Shown piece after piece: positions 47,097-56,267 of a DNA stretch of 64,000 nucleotides. The notes under the pieces were generated by a model. That model searched no databases. It saw nothing but the letters and a program-made list of their open reading frames with translations, and was not told the DNA's origin. The translations under genes and the position numbers were made by a program. How positions within the stretch are numbered: position 1 is the stretch's first letter; each line of letters starts with the position of its first letter. The stretch spans positions 3,768,001-3,832,000 of the forward strand of contig NZ_CP097329.1 of the NCBI RefSeq assembly GCF_030323025.1, read 5' to 3'. This stretch comes from Pseudanabaena mucicola str. Chao 1806 (lineage in GTDB: Bacteria > Cyanobacteriota > Cyanobacteriia > Pseudanabaenales > Pseudanabaenaceae).

Positions 47097-48515
47097 CTAA
47101 CCACGTTGTCTCTGTGGCGTAGAAGGTGTTAACCCTGGAACACCTCTTGGCTCGCTCTTGGGACGGGAACCTTCAGGAAAGGAAACAAAGATTTTCTCGT
47201 CACCATTCAAGCCAGATTTTACTTCAGTTTTATCATCCACAGTGACACCTGTTTCAATTTGCGTAAATACGGGAGTTGCACTCTGCTCTGTCTTCACATA
47301 GACACCCGTACTGCCTTGCTGTCGCACGATCGCTACAGTAGGTACAACCAAAACATCTTTTAACTGACCTGCTCGGAATTCTAAGCTGGCATTCATGCCT
47401 GATCTCAATAAATTCTTATCCTTAGAAGTGATTTCTGCCTTCACCTCAAAACTAGTGACATTTTGGTTCACGATCGCCTGCGGTGAAATTGATACGACTC
47501 GACCGCTAAATTTCTTATTGGGATAGGCATCAACTTGAAAGGAGACCTCCTGACCAACGGCTATTTGAGCAATATTGGCTTCGGCAACATTGGCGACAAC
47601 TTGATTATTTGTGGCTAGGGCAAGGATTGACGAAGCTGTTGCCGAACTAACTGCACTGCCTGAAGTAGTTGGGGTAACAAAGGCTCCTGGATCAGCATAC
47701 TTCCTCACTACTACACCATCAAAGGGAGCGCGAATAATCGTGTCTTCTAATTGTGATTGCACCGTTTGTAAAGTTCCTGCTGCTACTACAACTTGCGCCT
47801 GTGCGCGATCAATATCTTCAGGACGCGAACCTGCTCGCTGCAAAGATAGAGCTTCTCTCGCTTGAGTAACTTTAGCGCGATTTGCCTCCATGGTTGTCCT
47901 TGAAGTATCCAGATCCCTAGAAGCGATCGCCCCCTCCTTATATAACTGTTGATTTTGGCGATAAATGATTTCTGACTGTTCGAGGGTGGATTGGGCATTG
48001 GCTAAATTTGCTTGAACTTGAGCAATATCCTGAGAACGATTGCCTGCGCGGAGAAGGTCGAGACTTGCCTGTGCCGCCGCCAACTGACCATCAGCCTGAG
48101 TAAGTTGTCCGATCATATTGGACTCATCCATATAGGCGAGGATTTGTCCAGCGTTCACAGATTGCCCTTCCTTGACTAATAAGGTTTTGAGTCTGCCCGA
48201 ACTTTTAGGACTGACGTTAATTGATTTTTCGGGCTGGATTGTGCCATTTGCGGTAACAATGATTGGTAAATCAGTCCGTTTTATCGAAATCACGCGATCG
48301 CGCTTACGGCTTCCTTGTTGACTAGCAGGCGCAATCATTTGGGTATAGGTATAGTAACCACCGCCACCAACTAAAGCAAGGATTAAGATCACCCCAATCC
48401 GCCATTTCCAGCGTCCTAGAAACGATTTCTTTGGTGAAGCAAGCTCGTTAGGGAAATCGGATAGTTCTTCGGGGAGATAGTCTTCCTTCGGTTCTAGCTG
48501 GTGCTCGGTTTGCAT
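47097..48515 (-). CDS. MacA/HlyD-type periplasmic adaptor protein
   Basis: A 472-residue membrane-fusion protein. One N-terminal membrane helix (about 36-53, WRIGVILILALVGGGGYY) anchors it. The lipoyl half-motifs (VSPKSSGRLKTLLVKEGQSVNAGQILAYMD and IRAPFDGVVVRKYADPGAF) flank an alpha-helical hairpin (about 140-240, AQVQANLANAQSTLEQSEI). A beta-barrel and a C-terminal Pro/Arg-rich tail follow. First gene of the exporter operon; it links the inner-membrane MacB-type pair to an outer-membrane TolC-like channel not seen here. Confidence 0.9.
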   Translation of the reverse strand: MQTEHQLEPKEDYLPEELSDFPNELASPKKSFLGRWKWRIGVILILALVGGGGYYTYTQMIAPASQQGSRKRDRVISIKRTDLPIIVTANGTIQPEKSINVSPKSSGRLKTLLVKEGQSVNAGQILAYMDESNMIGQLTQADGQLAAAQASLDLLRAGNRSQDIAQVQANLANAQSTLEQSEIIYRQNQQLYKEGAIASRDLDTSRTTMEANRAKVTQAREALSLQRAGSRPEDIDRAQAQVVVAAGTLQTVQSQLEDTIIRAPFDGVVVRKYADPGAFVTPTTSGSAVSSATASSILALATNNQVVANVAEANIAQIAVGQEVSFQVDAYPNKKFSGRVVSISPQAIVNQNVTSFEVKAEITSKDKNLLRSGMNASLEFRAGQLKDVLVVPTVAIVRQQGSTGVYVKTEQSATPVFTQIETGVTVDDKTEVKSGLNGDEKIFVSFPEGSRPKSEPRGVPGLTPSTPQRQRG

Positions 48516-48590
48516 AACAGTTACGTCAATGGTTAAATACCTTTAGACTCTTATACACGATAAAACGTTCAACATTGAGTGATAAAGCTG

Positions 48591-48637
48591 AGCTTTCAAA
48601 AATTTTTCGGTATTGCAAGTTAGCGTAGAGCGCTGTC
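48591..48637. repeat. Truncated copy of repeat family B
   Basis: Only the right half of the family is left: gctttcaaaaatttttcgg followed by the tail caagttagcgtagagcgctg. Confidence 0.5.
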
Positions 48638-48641
48638 AGTT

Positions 48642-49514
48642 CTATAGCTGATTGGTCGCAAAGGTATCACACTGATTCATATCCCCCGTATTCAGACCTC
48701 GCTTAAACCAAGTGACTCTTTGTTGAGATGTTCCATGGGTAAAGGATTCGGGAATCACATGACCACCCTTGGACTGTTTTTGTAAGTAGTCATCACCAAT
48801 TTGCGTAGCCGTATTGAGAGCCTTGGTGATATCTTGCTCAGAAATCAAGCCACGCTGCGCCGTGAAATGCCCCCATACTCCTGCAAGGCAATCTGCTTGT
48901 AATTCCAGACGTACCGAGAGTTCGTTAGCTTTGACCTTGCTAGAGCTTGCCTTTAGCTTTCGGACATTACCAGATATGCCACGTAAATTTTGGATATGAT
49001 GACCAACTTCATGGGCGATCGCGTAGGCGCGTGCAAAGTCTGCGTCACTCCCAGCCGTAGCTTCTAGATATTGAAAGAAACCCATATCTAAATATACTTT
49101 CTTGTCCGCAGGGCAGTAGAAGGGACCCGCCGAAGTTTTTGCAGAGCCACATGCCGACTTAACTGAACCTGCAAATAGGACTAATTTAGGGGCTTGATAG
49201 TTAGTATTTAGCTGTTTTTTAAAAATTCTTCCCCAAGTATCTTCGGTATCACCGAGAATTGATTTGACAAAGGCAGCATCGCGATCCCTAGTTGGTTGTT
49301 TGACTAGAGCCTGTGTTGCAGGTTGCTTGGTATTAGATAGAAAGCCGAAAAGCTGAGCAGGATTAACTTTAAAAATTAGACCAGCAACTAGGGCGATCGC
49401 AATACCACCAAAGCCTAAACCACCTAGCATTCCTAATGGTGATGAGCTTGAGCTATAAGAACCGTCACGCACATCTTCTACGTTGTTGCTCTCCCGCATT
49501 TCATCCCATTTCAT
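48642..49514 (-). CDS. YpfJ-family neutral zinc metallopeptidase
   Basis: A 290-residue protein of the YpfJ family. The N-terminus MKWDEMRESNNVEDVRDG is typical, followed by a membrane helix (about 29-48). The peptidase domain has the zinc site AHEVGHHIQN (HExxH, near residue 170). Further C-terminal, SVRLELQADCLAGVWGH gives the third ligand region. The Cys pair around SACGSAKTSAGPFYCPAD could be a disulfide in the periplasm. Substrates of the family are unknown. Monocistronic; the truncated repeat lies just after its stop. Confidence 0.9.
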   Translation of the reverse strand: MKWDEMRESNNVEDVRDGSYSSSSSPLGMLGGLGFGGIAIALVAGLIFKVNPAQLFGFLSNTKQPATQALVKQPTRDRDAAFVKSILGDTEDTWGRIFKKQLNTNYQAPKLVLFAGSVKSACGSAKTSAGPFYCPADKKVYLDMGFFQYLEATAGSDADFARAYAIAHEVGHHIQNLRGISGNVRKLKASSSKVKANELSVRLELQADCLAGVWGHFTAQRGLISEQDITKALNTATQIGDDYLQKQSKGGHVIPESFTHGTSQQRVTWFKRGLNTGDMNQCDTFATNQL

Positions 49515-49628
49515 AATGTTGATCCCTACTTTTTTGTCAATTTTTTAACCAATATTATTTTGGAGAATATAGCATTTCTAAAATTTGTTGCATAAAGTTA
49601 AACTCAAACCAAGGTTTTAAGCTAGATT

Positions 49629-50423
49629 TTACGCTCCCATTCCTGAATATTGTTTAATTCCCTTGCGCCATAGCCAGCGATTGATCACAACAGTAACTGC
49701 CATCCATCCCGCCATTACGCCGATTCCCTGCCAGATATTTACTGCCTTACCCACTAAAATAGCCGATGGGAAATAGACCATATACGGAAACGGAGTCCAG
49801 AGGACGATATCCCTTGCTAATGGTGGAAATACTTCTAAGGGCGCAATAATTCCAGAGAGAAATATATAGGATAAAAACCAGAGTTGCTCGATCGCACTAG
49901 CACGTTCTGTCCAAAAGGCAAGCATTCCAAAAGTGTATTGAATTAGGAATCTTAGCAAAAATGCGATCGCTACTAGGAATGCTGCGAGTAAACCAGTTGC
50001 CAATGAAGGAATCCAAAATGATTGTGGATAGAGCATGAAAAATAGGGCAATGAGCACAACGAGCATGGGAAATCTTGCCCAACGCTCAGCAATATGATTG
50101 ATTAAATGATGCCAAAAGGGATCGATGGGTTGTAATAGTCGATGGGAAAGCTGTCCTGAAATGAGTTCCTTCTCAAAGTCCCAAATTACCCAGACAATAT
50201 TAAACTGGCGCACGATAAATACAGCGAGAAAGTAGCGGATAAATTCTAGTGATGTCATCCCAAAGCTGCCATTTTCTGAAGCCTTGAGCCATGCTCCCAT
50301 GAGAATAAATGGCAAAGAGTTAGATAGTAACCAGATAAATAGCTCGGCACGATATTCGAGCATGTAGGCGTAATAGGTTGAGAACAGAGTTCCAATGAGA
50401 CGCAGTAGATATCTAATCTTCAT
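49629..50423 (-). CDS. ABC-2 family transporter permease
   Basis: A 264-residue membrane protein with six hydrophobic helices, matching the ABC-2 permease family whose members carry FxNIVWVIWDFEKELISGQLSHRLLQPIDP-type loops. Conserved GMLAFWTERASAIEQLW and PFPYMVYFPSAILVG support this. In cyanobacteria such genes come in pairs of permeases plus one ATPase, but no ATPase or second permease is visible within the window next to this one. Substrate unknown. The 394-base gap upstream leads into the accessory island. Confidence 0.82.
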   Translation of the reverse strand: MKIRYLLRLIGTLFSTYYAYMLEYRAELFIWLLSNSLPFILMGAWLKASENGSFGMTSLEFIRYFLAVFIVRQFNIVWVIWDFEKELISGQLSHRLLQPIDPFWHHLINHIAERWARFPMLVVLIALFFMLYPQSFWIPSLATGLLAAFLVAIAFLLRFLIQYTFGMLAFWTERASAIEQLWFLSYIFLSGIIAPLEVFPPLARDIVLWTPFPYMVYFPSAILVGKAVNIWQGIGVMAGWMAVTVVINRWLWRKGIKQYSGMGA

Positions 50424-50633
50424 GAATTTTTGACTCAGTTAGGCTCACTGCTTTGGCTGTAAATAGTAGATCTTGGACAAAGATAGCATAGCTATTTGGG
50501 CAGTTGGTTTTGATTGTGGCTAGATTGATAGGCACTGGTTCCGTGAGATGGGACAAATCCCTGACACCCTTTTGTTATCTGGATTTCGACGATTTGATCT
50601 TAGAACGGCTAAAAACTTTGTCAGACAAAGTTT

Positions 50634-50773
50634 GGGAGCATCTCAATTAGGCACTGAGTAGAAATACTTAGGAGAATAGAAATGACCATTGAGATAAGCA
50701 CAACGATGTTTCAAAACTTGAGCAACATTATTTCGGGAGCATCTCAATTAGGCGCTGAGTATAAATGCTTAAG
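50634..50773. repeat. Direct repeat pair before the ISKra4-like remnant
   Basis: gggagcatctcaattaggc begins at 50634 and again at 50735, each followed by a similar ctgagta.aaat segment (39 bases in all). They probably are two copies of the left end of the transposon whose gene fragment follows at 50818. Confidence 0.6.
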
Positions 50774-50817
50774 ATAAATGAGAGGTAAAATAAAAAAAAG
50801 ATAACCAGTCCAAGCAA

Positions 50818-51086
50818 ATGACACCAGAAGAAAAAGAAAGACTTGAAGCCTGCACCAGAGAGATAGCAGAAATCTTGTATCGGAATGCAGAAGCAAAAGA
50901 TGCCGAGCAATTGAAAACACTAGAAGGCATAGAAATAGCAGTACGGGAGCAAATGCTAGAAAATGTCAGTGCCAACGTGGGAATTTTTTTGTCGAAAAAA
51001 GCAGTGGGACAAAAGCAGGGAAAGAAAGAAAATTAAAAAGCTGCATTGGTGAACTCAAACTGAAGAGCAATCAAGTAAAGAAGTAG
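50818..51086 (+). pseudogene. ISKra4-type transposase remnant
   Basis: ATG 50818 encodes MTPEEKERLEACTREIAEIL and on to 72 residues, then stops. The N-terminal pattern, with TLEGIEIAVREQMLENVSANVG, matches from memory the start of ISKra4-family transposases. Shifting the frame after GKKEN continues the family sequence as KSCIGELKLKSNQVKK up to a TAG at 51084-51086, so a frameshift and a truncation have both occurred. The rest of the transposase is missing. A family A mobile repeat begins six bases later. Confidence 0.65.
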
Positions 51087-51091
51087 ATAAA

Positions 51092-51184
51092 TAGGACTTA
51101 CGCATTGGGTAGATGTGGTGCGGGCGAAGCCCGCACCACATCTACCTCAATCCTAAGAAATTCGTTCGGTTTGCGTAAGTCCTA
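51092..51184. repeat. MITE-like element, family A
   Basis: The same 93-bp element as at 1288-1380, differing by one base (ttcggtttgcg against ttcgttttgcg). Ends taggacttacgca / tgcgtaagtccta. Confidence 0.85.
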
Positions 51185-51273
51185 ATAAAAACAATTTATT
51201 TTTTGGCTTATGAATATACTCATAACTGCTAATAACATTCTATTACTTTTGATAATTCCTATCTTGATTTTTT

Positions 51274-53400
51274 ATGCATAGCAACTTAAGAACTTTCAAC
51301 TGGCAAAATGAATATCGGAGTGATTACTGTGACTTAGTACAGGATTTTTATATTCCTTGTTTAAGGCATTCTATACTCTATAGTCGAGCTGTAGGATTTT
51401 TTTCAAGTACATCGATGGCTTCAGTTGCTGGAGGATTGCTTGCGCTTATTCAATCAGGTGGTAAGATGCGTTTGATTGCGTCTCCAAGCTTATCCGCAGA
51501 AGACGCAGAAGCGATCGCGTTGGGACTTAAGCAAAAAGAAGAAATCATCACTCAAAGCTTGATTAAAGAACTGGAACAAGAGTTTGAACAAGTTGTTCAA
51601 GAACGTCTTGCTTGTCTGGCTTGGTTATTGAGTCATAATCTATTAGAAATAAAACTTGCTATTAGAAAAGATATTCGTAATCGAGGTATCTATCATGAGA
51701 AGTTAGGAATATTTGAGGACAAAGCAGGAAATATTGTGGCTTTTACAGGGTCGGCAAATGAGAGCGCCAGCGCTTTGCTGGATAACTTTGAATGCATAGA
51801 TGTGTTTTGCTCTTGGGATGAGGGAGTTAGAGAGCGAACATTGAGCAAAGCGAAGAACTTTCGGCGATTATGGGAAAATGAAACGCCAATGTTAGAAATT
51901 CTCGATTTTCCTGAAGCCGCTAAGCGATCGCTGTTACGGTTGCGTCCTGACAAGTTCCCCATTGATGAGTTTACGAAGAGAACTCCTGTCATGGCAGAGT
52001 CAAATCAAGATTACATTTCTAAAGCTATAACTCTAGATCACGGTATTCCGATATTGCCCGCTTGTTTGAAATTGCGCGACTATCAGAAACAGGCGATCGC
52101 TAATTGGTTTAAGAATAGTGGACGCGGCACGTTAAAAATGGCGACGGGTAGCGGTAAGACAATTACGGCACTAGCGATCGCGACGGAACTTTATCAAAAG
52201 ATTGAGTTGCAGGTTTTACTGATTGTTTGTCCCTATCGTCATCTGGTAATTCAATGGTCAAGGGAATGTCAAAAATTTGGGCTAGAACCAATCTTGGCTT
52301 TTGAAAGTGTTCATAATTGGCAAGATCGGCTGTCTACGCAACTTTATAATGTGCGATCGGGCAATCAAAAATTTCTGACTGTAATTACTACAAATGCGAC
52401 GCTGATCGGGCAGGGATTACAGTCGCAGTTGCGTTATTTTCCTGAGAAAACTCTAATCGTGGGTGATGAGGCGCATAATTTAGGGTCAAGGCGTTTGGTT
52501 GAGAGTTTACCTCGTAATGTTGGGCTGAGACTAGCGCTGTCAGCAACTCCAGAGCGATATTTTGACGACCAAGGAACTGAGGCTATATTTGATTATTTTG
52601 GCTCGGTGCTCCAGCCAGAATTTACGCTAGCGGATGCAATTAGGGCAGGAGCCTTGGTGCATTATCTTTACTATCCGATTTTGGTAGAACTGACGGAATC
52701 CGAGACTGAGAAATATGCTGACTTAACGAAAAAGATTGGTAGGGCGATCGCTTTTGATGGCGATCGTGATGATAACGAGATTGTAGCGGCTTTATTAATG
52801 CAAAGGGCTAGGTTATTGGGATCTGCTGCTAACAAGTTAGTTGCTTTGCGAGAACTGATGCAGCAACGTCTAGATACATCACATACATTGATTTATTGTG
52901 GTGACGGATCGGTTGAAGATGAGGTAACAGCCGATAGTAATCGCCAATTAGATGCAGTGGCGCAGTTACTCGGCTCGGAATTAGGATATCGGGTTAATAC
53001 TTACACTGCGGAAACATCTTTAGATGAGCGTGAGGATTTACGGCTTTGGTTTGAAACAGGTGAATTACAGGGGCTAGTAGCGATTCGTTGTTTAGATGAA
53101 GGTGTCGATATTCCTGCAATTCAAACAGCGATTATGTTAGCAAGTAGCAGCAATCCCCGTCAGTTTATTCAGCGTCGAGGTAGGCTTTTAAGGTCGCACC
53201 CTCATAAAAAACGTGCAACTTTATTTGACATGATTGTGTTACCACCTGATTTAGGTAGAGAGACAATCGACGTTGAACGTAATCTACTCAAAAAGGAGTT
53301 ACAACGCTTTGTCGAGTTTGCGAATCTAGCAGATAACGGCGGCGAGGCTAGACTAAAGCTATTGGATTTACAACAACGCTATGGGTTGATGGATTTATAG
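51274..53400 (+). CDS. PLD-domain SF2 helicase, Dnd-system restriction type
   Basis: A 708-residue fusion. The N-terminal phospholipase-D-like domain (about 1-240) has one HKD-type motif, YHEKLGIFEDKAGNIVAFTGSAN, with the following Asn/Glu. The superfamily 2 helicase follows (about 255-700): Walker A MATGSGKTITALAIA, DEAH-box VGDEAHNLG, SATPERYF, and motif VI QFIQRRGRLLRSHPHK. The layout matches, from memory, proteins annotated as DNA phosphorothioation system restriction enzymes, in which a nuclease-like domain is joined to a DNA translocase. First gene of a plus-strand run leading to an HNH nuclease. It is preceded by mobile repeat 51092-51184. An endonuclease role in defence is an inference. 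Confidence 0.8.
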   Translation: MHSNLRTFNWQNEYRSDYCDLVQDFYIPCLRHSILYSRAVGFFSSTSMASVAGGLLALIQSGGKMRLIASPSLSAEDAEAIALGLKQKEEIITQSLIKELEQEFEQVVQERLACLAWLLSHNLLEIKLAIRKDIRNRGIYHEKLGIFEDKAGNIVAFTGSANESASALLDNFECIDVFCSWDEGVRERTLSKAKNFRRLWENETPMLEILDFPEAAKRSLLRLRPDKFPIDEFTKRTPVMAESNQDYISKAITLDHGIPILPACLKLRDYQKQAIANWFKNSGRGTLKMATGSGKTITALAIATELYQKIELQVLLIVCPYRHLVIQWSRECQKFGLEPILAFESVHNWQDRLSTQLYNVRSGNQKFLTVITTNATLIGQGLQSQLRYFPEKTLIVGDEAHNLGSRRLVESLPRNVGLRLALSATPERYFDDQGTEAIFDYFGSVLQPEFTLADAIRAGALVHYLYYPILVELTESETEKYADLTKKIGRAIAFDGDRDDNEIVAALLMQRARLLGSAANKLVALRELMQQRLDTSHTLIYCGDGSVEDEVTADSNRQLDAVAQLLGSELGYRVNTYTAETSLDEREDLRLWFETGELQGLVAIRCLDEGVDIPAIQTAIMLASSSNPRQFIQRRGRLLRSHPHKKRATLFDMIVLPPDLGRETIDVERNLLKKELQRFVEFANLADNGGEARLKLLDLQQRYGLMDL

Positions 53401-53463
53401 TATTTGCATCGTAAGGGCAATTCATGAATTGCCCTTACGATGCGTTCTTTTGTATAAGTCCTA
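53401..53463. repeat. Degenerate family A-like hairpin after the helicase gene
   Basis: atcgtaagggcaattcatga pairs with the following tcatgaattgcccttacgat in a near perfect hairpin; the right end gtataagtccta echoes family A, and the interior echoes 830-919. Confidence 0.55.
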
Positions 53464-53541
53464 TTTGTCCGACAACCTACAGATTCATGAAAATTTAGGC
53501 TTTATCTGAGATAAAATCGATAAACGTATGAGTATTTGGAA

Positions 53542-53715
53542 ATGAGTAAAGTTCAAAGTCTAAGTAGTCTTCATGAGCCAATTGAAAAAGCTCCACTTGA
53601 AGTTCAACAAATTATTCGTAATGTCTTAAAGATCGAAAAGGATCGGCTCGACAAAAATGAATTGGGGCGGATTAATGAAGATATTCTCAAAATTGTTAAG
53701 GAAGCTGTGCAATGA
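53542..53715 (+). CDS. 57-residue helical protein coupled to the DndD-like gene
   Basis: ATG 53542 to TGA 53715. Its stop overlaps the next start as atga (53712-53715), so translation is coupled. The peptide is charged and helical (LEVQQIIRNVLKIEKDRLDK, EDILKIVKEAVQ) with no Cys or membrane segment. It does not look like DndE, which is longer and basic. I know no name for it. Its position between helicase and SMC-like ATPase suggests a subunit or adaptor of the same complex. Confidence 0.75.
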   Translation: MSKVQSLSSLHEPIEKAPLEVQQIIRNVLKIEKDRLDKNELGRINEDILKIVKEAVQ

Positions 53716-55040
53716 AGCTAATCTCGATCAAATTGTTTAATTTTCGTTGTTTTTATCAGCAAACTCCTGAAATTGTGCTGGCAAGATTAGACGATCGCAA
53801 CATTACGATCATGCATGGTAACAATGGCACTGGTAAAACATCGTTACTCAATGCTTTTACGTGGGCACTTTACGAAAAATTCACCTCAGCCTTTGGCGAC
53901 TCCGACCAACTTGTCAATCGTCAGGCGATCGCTGAATCACAATTAAATCAGCCCGTAGAATGCTGGGCAGAGGTTCTATTTGAGCATGATGGGAAACGTT
54001 ATCGGGTGAGGCGGCTAACCCGAGCCTATAAGCTTGCCAATAATGGAGAGAAAAATATTCAGTACAACAAAAGTGAATTATTTCTGCAAGTGGCGGGAGA
54101 TGATGGACGTTGGGTGACTCAAAATCATCCTGAAGCTGTAATTAATGGAATTTTACCTAAGAGTTTGCATCAGTACTTCTTCTTTGATGGTGAGCGAATT
54201 GAGCAGATTGTGCGATCAGACAATCGTAATGAGATTGCTGAGGCAACCAAAAAGCTTTTGGGTGTGCAGGTTTTAGACAATGCGATTAAACATCTTAAAG
54301 AAGCGAGAAAGTCCCTTGAGGATGAACTCAAAAATATTGGCGATGCTCAAACTAAAACCTTGATTTCGCAAAAGCAAAAGCTAGAGAGTGATAGTGCTGA
54401 ATGCGAACTGCGAATTAAAGAAATCGAACAGGAACTAGACGCGCAAAACCAGCTAAAGGTGTCTTGCAATCAACGCTTGACAGAATTAGGTGGTATTGAT
54501 GAAATCCAAAAGCGGCGTGAGGCTCTTGAGCAACAAGAACGGGAAAACCGCAGTAACCTACGAGGTTTAAAGAACCAACTGAAGACAGATATTTCTACCA
54601 AAGGCTATAGTGTATTTCTGACGGGTGCGATCGCTGATTTTCGTGGGTTAGTTGAGGGGCTACATGAACGCGGCGAACTACCTGCGGATATTAAACAGAC
54701 CTTTGTGGTAGACCTATTAGAACGGCGTAAATGTATCTGTGGTGCAGCATTGCATGATGGTTCTCCTAACTATGAGCAGGTCAAGTCTTGGCTAGAGAAG
54801 GCAGGTTTAGCAGATGTAGAAACTGCAACTTTGAAACTGGAAGGTTTTGTCGATGAGGTAGAAAAACAGGCTACGGATTTTTGGCAAGGTATTGATACCA
54901 AGCAATCGAGTATCAATCACCTCAAAACAGCAATCTCTCGCCTTGAGTTAGAGTTAGAAACAATCAGCGAACAGTTACGCAAGAGTCCCATTGAGGATAT
55001 TCGGCTAACTGAGATCTTGCACCATTCCCAAAAGCTTTAA
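53712..55040 (+). pseudogene. DndD-like SMC/RecN-type ATPase, N-terminal part (IS-interrupted)
   Basis: Residues up to about 432 belong to the original protein; the last residues to the stop at 55040 come from the IS end. Walker A is MHGNNGTGKTSLLNAFTW (about 34-51), with the DndD-type segment HQYFFFDGERIEQIV near 155. A long coiled coil begins near 185, and CICGA (about 338) resembles a zinc-hook-like turn. DndD is the ATPase of DNA phosphorothioation, related to Rad50/SMC. The gene is split by the element at 55009-56264. Joining the halves across the CTAA duplication restores one frame of about 691 residues (ATT CGG CTA ATG CAA). dndC and dndE are absent, so this may serve the restriction side. 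Confidence 0.8.
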
Positions 55041-56264
55041 GTAGGAATGGGTTTGAGAACAATTTTAAAACCATAACGAGCAGCAATATCAGCATTAATT
55101 CGGATGTATCGGAGGAGTTTTAACCAAAGGACAGAAGGGAATAAAACAGAAAGTGTCAAATCAGAGGCAGCCTTCCAGTCCAAGACAGGAGGTGGCGACC
55201 ATTGAGTACTCCAGTGAGCCAAAAGATAAGCAATCAGAGATAGAATTAGCCAACGAAAAACTCCAAGTTTTGTAGACTGCCCAAAACAATGTAAACCAAA
55301 GCGATGTTTAATGGTTTTGAAAAATCCCTCAATCGCCCAACGCTTACGACCCAACATCACCAGATAAGCACCCGAATAAGGATGAGAAGAAATCACAAAG
55401 CGTAACTCTCGTTTGCTATCAGCTCTTTTGAGCCAGAACCAAGAGATGGTAAATGTGGTACTTAGCCCTTCGAGTAAAACTTGTTGCCCCCGTTTGCCAT
55501 GACGATAAAGTTGTTTGACCGAACGCCCATCTTGAAGCTTACGATTGCAGCGTATGCCCACAACAACTCGCCAAGCCTTTGCTCGGACTGTATTTAAAAA
55601 CTTGACTGTGCAAAACTCAGTATCAGCAAGAACAATTACTTTCCTGCCTTGGGTTAATCGCTTTGGCACTGTTCCCAACAATTTACAAGCTAAGTCTGAT
55701 GGACTCGCATATCCCTTGCCGCGCCACACTCTAAAACTCCATGGTATTCGCCACTCACCGTAGACTAGATAAAGTAAGACTAGATGAAGTCCTCGCTTAC
55801 CGTTGAGCATCCTTACCCATGGGGCTGAGCCGTCAGCCGTCGAGGTATTTAGATGCAAAAACTTGCCGCATTTTGTCAATGTGGTCAAGTCAATCAAGAT
55901 CTTCAATGGACTCCCTTTGTATGGTCGATGCTGAGCGATTTGCTCTAAGATGATCTGACGGGTTATCCGAATCACTGACCGCGTAGACCAGTTATAGTGA
56001 TTTAGAAACCGACTTAACGAACTGGCTGATTTTACTTGCGTATGTTGAGGTAAAGGATGTCCCTGCGCTTCGAGAAATAGTCCCAATATCGCATTCAGAC
56101 TGGCTTTTTGATACACACTAGGCATAAAGCTCAGAAGGCTATAAACTAACCTTTGGGCGTGCTTAACGATGCTTTCCATATCGTTATTTAAATTAGTACT
56201 ACGCCCTTTTTTTCACATCTCTCGTCTTTTTGCAACCCCTTTTTAGAATGGTGCAAGATCTCAG
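55009..56264 (-). mobile_element. IS4-family insertion sequence (1256 bp)
   Basis: Perfect 19-bp terminal inverted repeats (ctgagatcttgcaccattc at the left, its complement at the right). The flanking direct repeat is ctaa, at 55005-55008 and 56265-56268. It carries one transposase gene on the minus strand. Removal of the element plus one ctaa (1260 bp) restores the interrupted gene in frame. Confidence 0.93.
55037..56179 (-). CDS. IS4-family transposase
   Basis: A 380-residue DDE transposase that fills the insertion element. The catalytic acidic residues are visible in LKILIDLTTL, VIVLADTEFC and the C-terminal RWAIEGFFKTIKHRFGL, which holds the R-x-x-x-E-x-x-x-K-like signature of IS4 elements. 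The N-terminal half is basic and probably binds the terminal repeats. It is intact, so the element may still move. It runs opposite to the gene it interrupts. Confidence 0.9.
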   Translation of the reverse strand: MESIVKHAQRLVYSLLSFMPSVYQKASLNAILGLFLEAQGHPLPQHTQVKSASSLSRFLNHYNWSTRSVIRITRQIILEQIAQHRPYKGSPLKILIDLTTLTKCGKFLHLNTSTADGSAPWVRMLNGKRGLHLVLLYLVYGEWRIPWSFRVWRGKGYASPSDLACKLLGTVPKRLTQGRKVIVLADTEFCTVKFLNTVRAKAWRVVVGIRCNRKLQDGRSVKQLYRHGKRGQQVLLEGLSTTFTISWFWLKRADSKRELRFVISSHPYSGAYLVMLGRKRWAIEGFFKTIKHRFGLHCFGQSTKLGVFRWLILSLIAYLLAHWSTQWSPPPVLDWKAASDLTLSVLFPSVLWLKLLRYIRINADIAARYGFKIVLKPIPT

Positions 56265-56267
56265 CTA

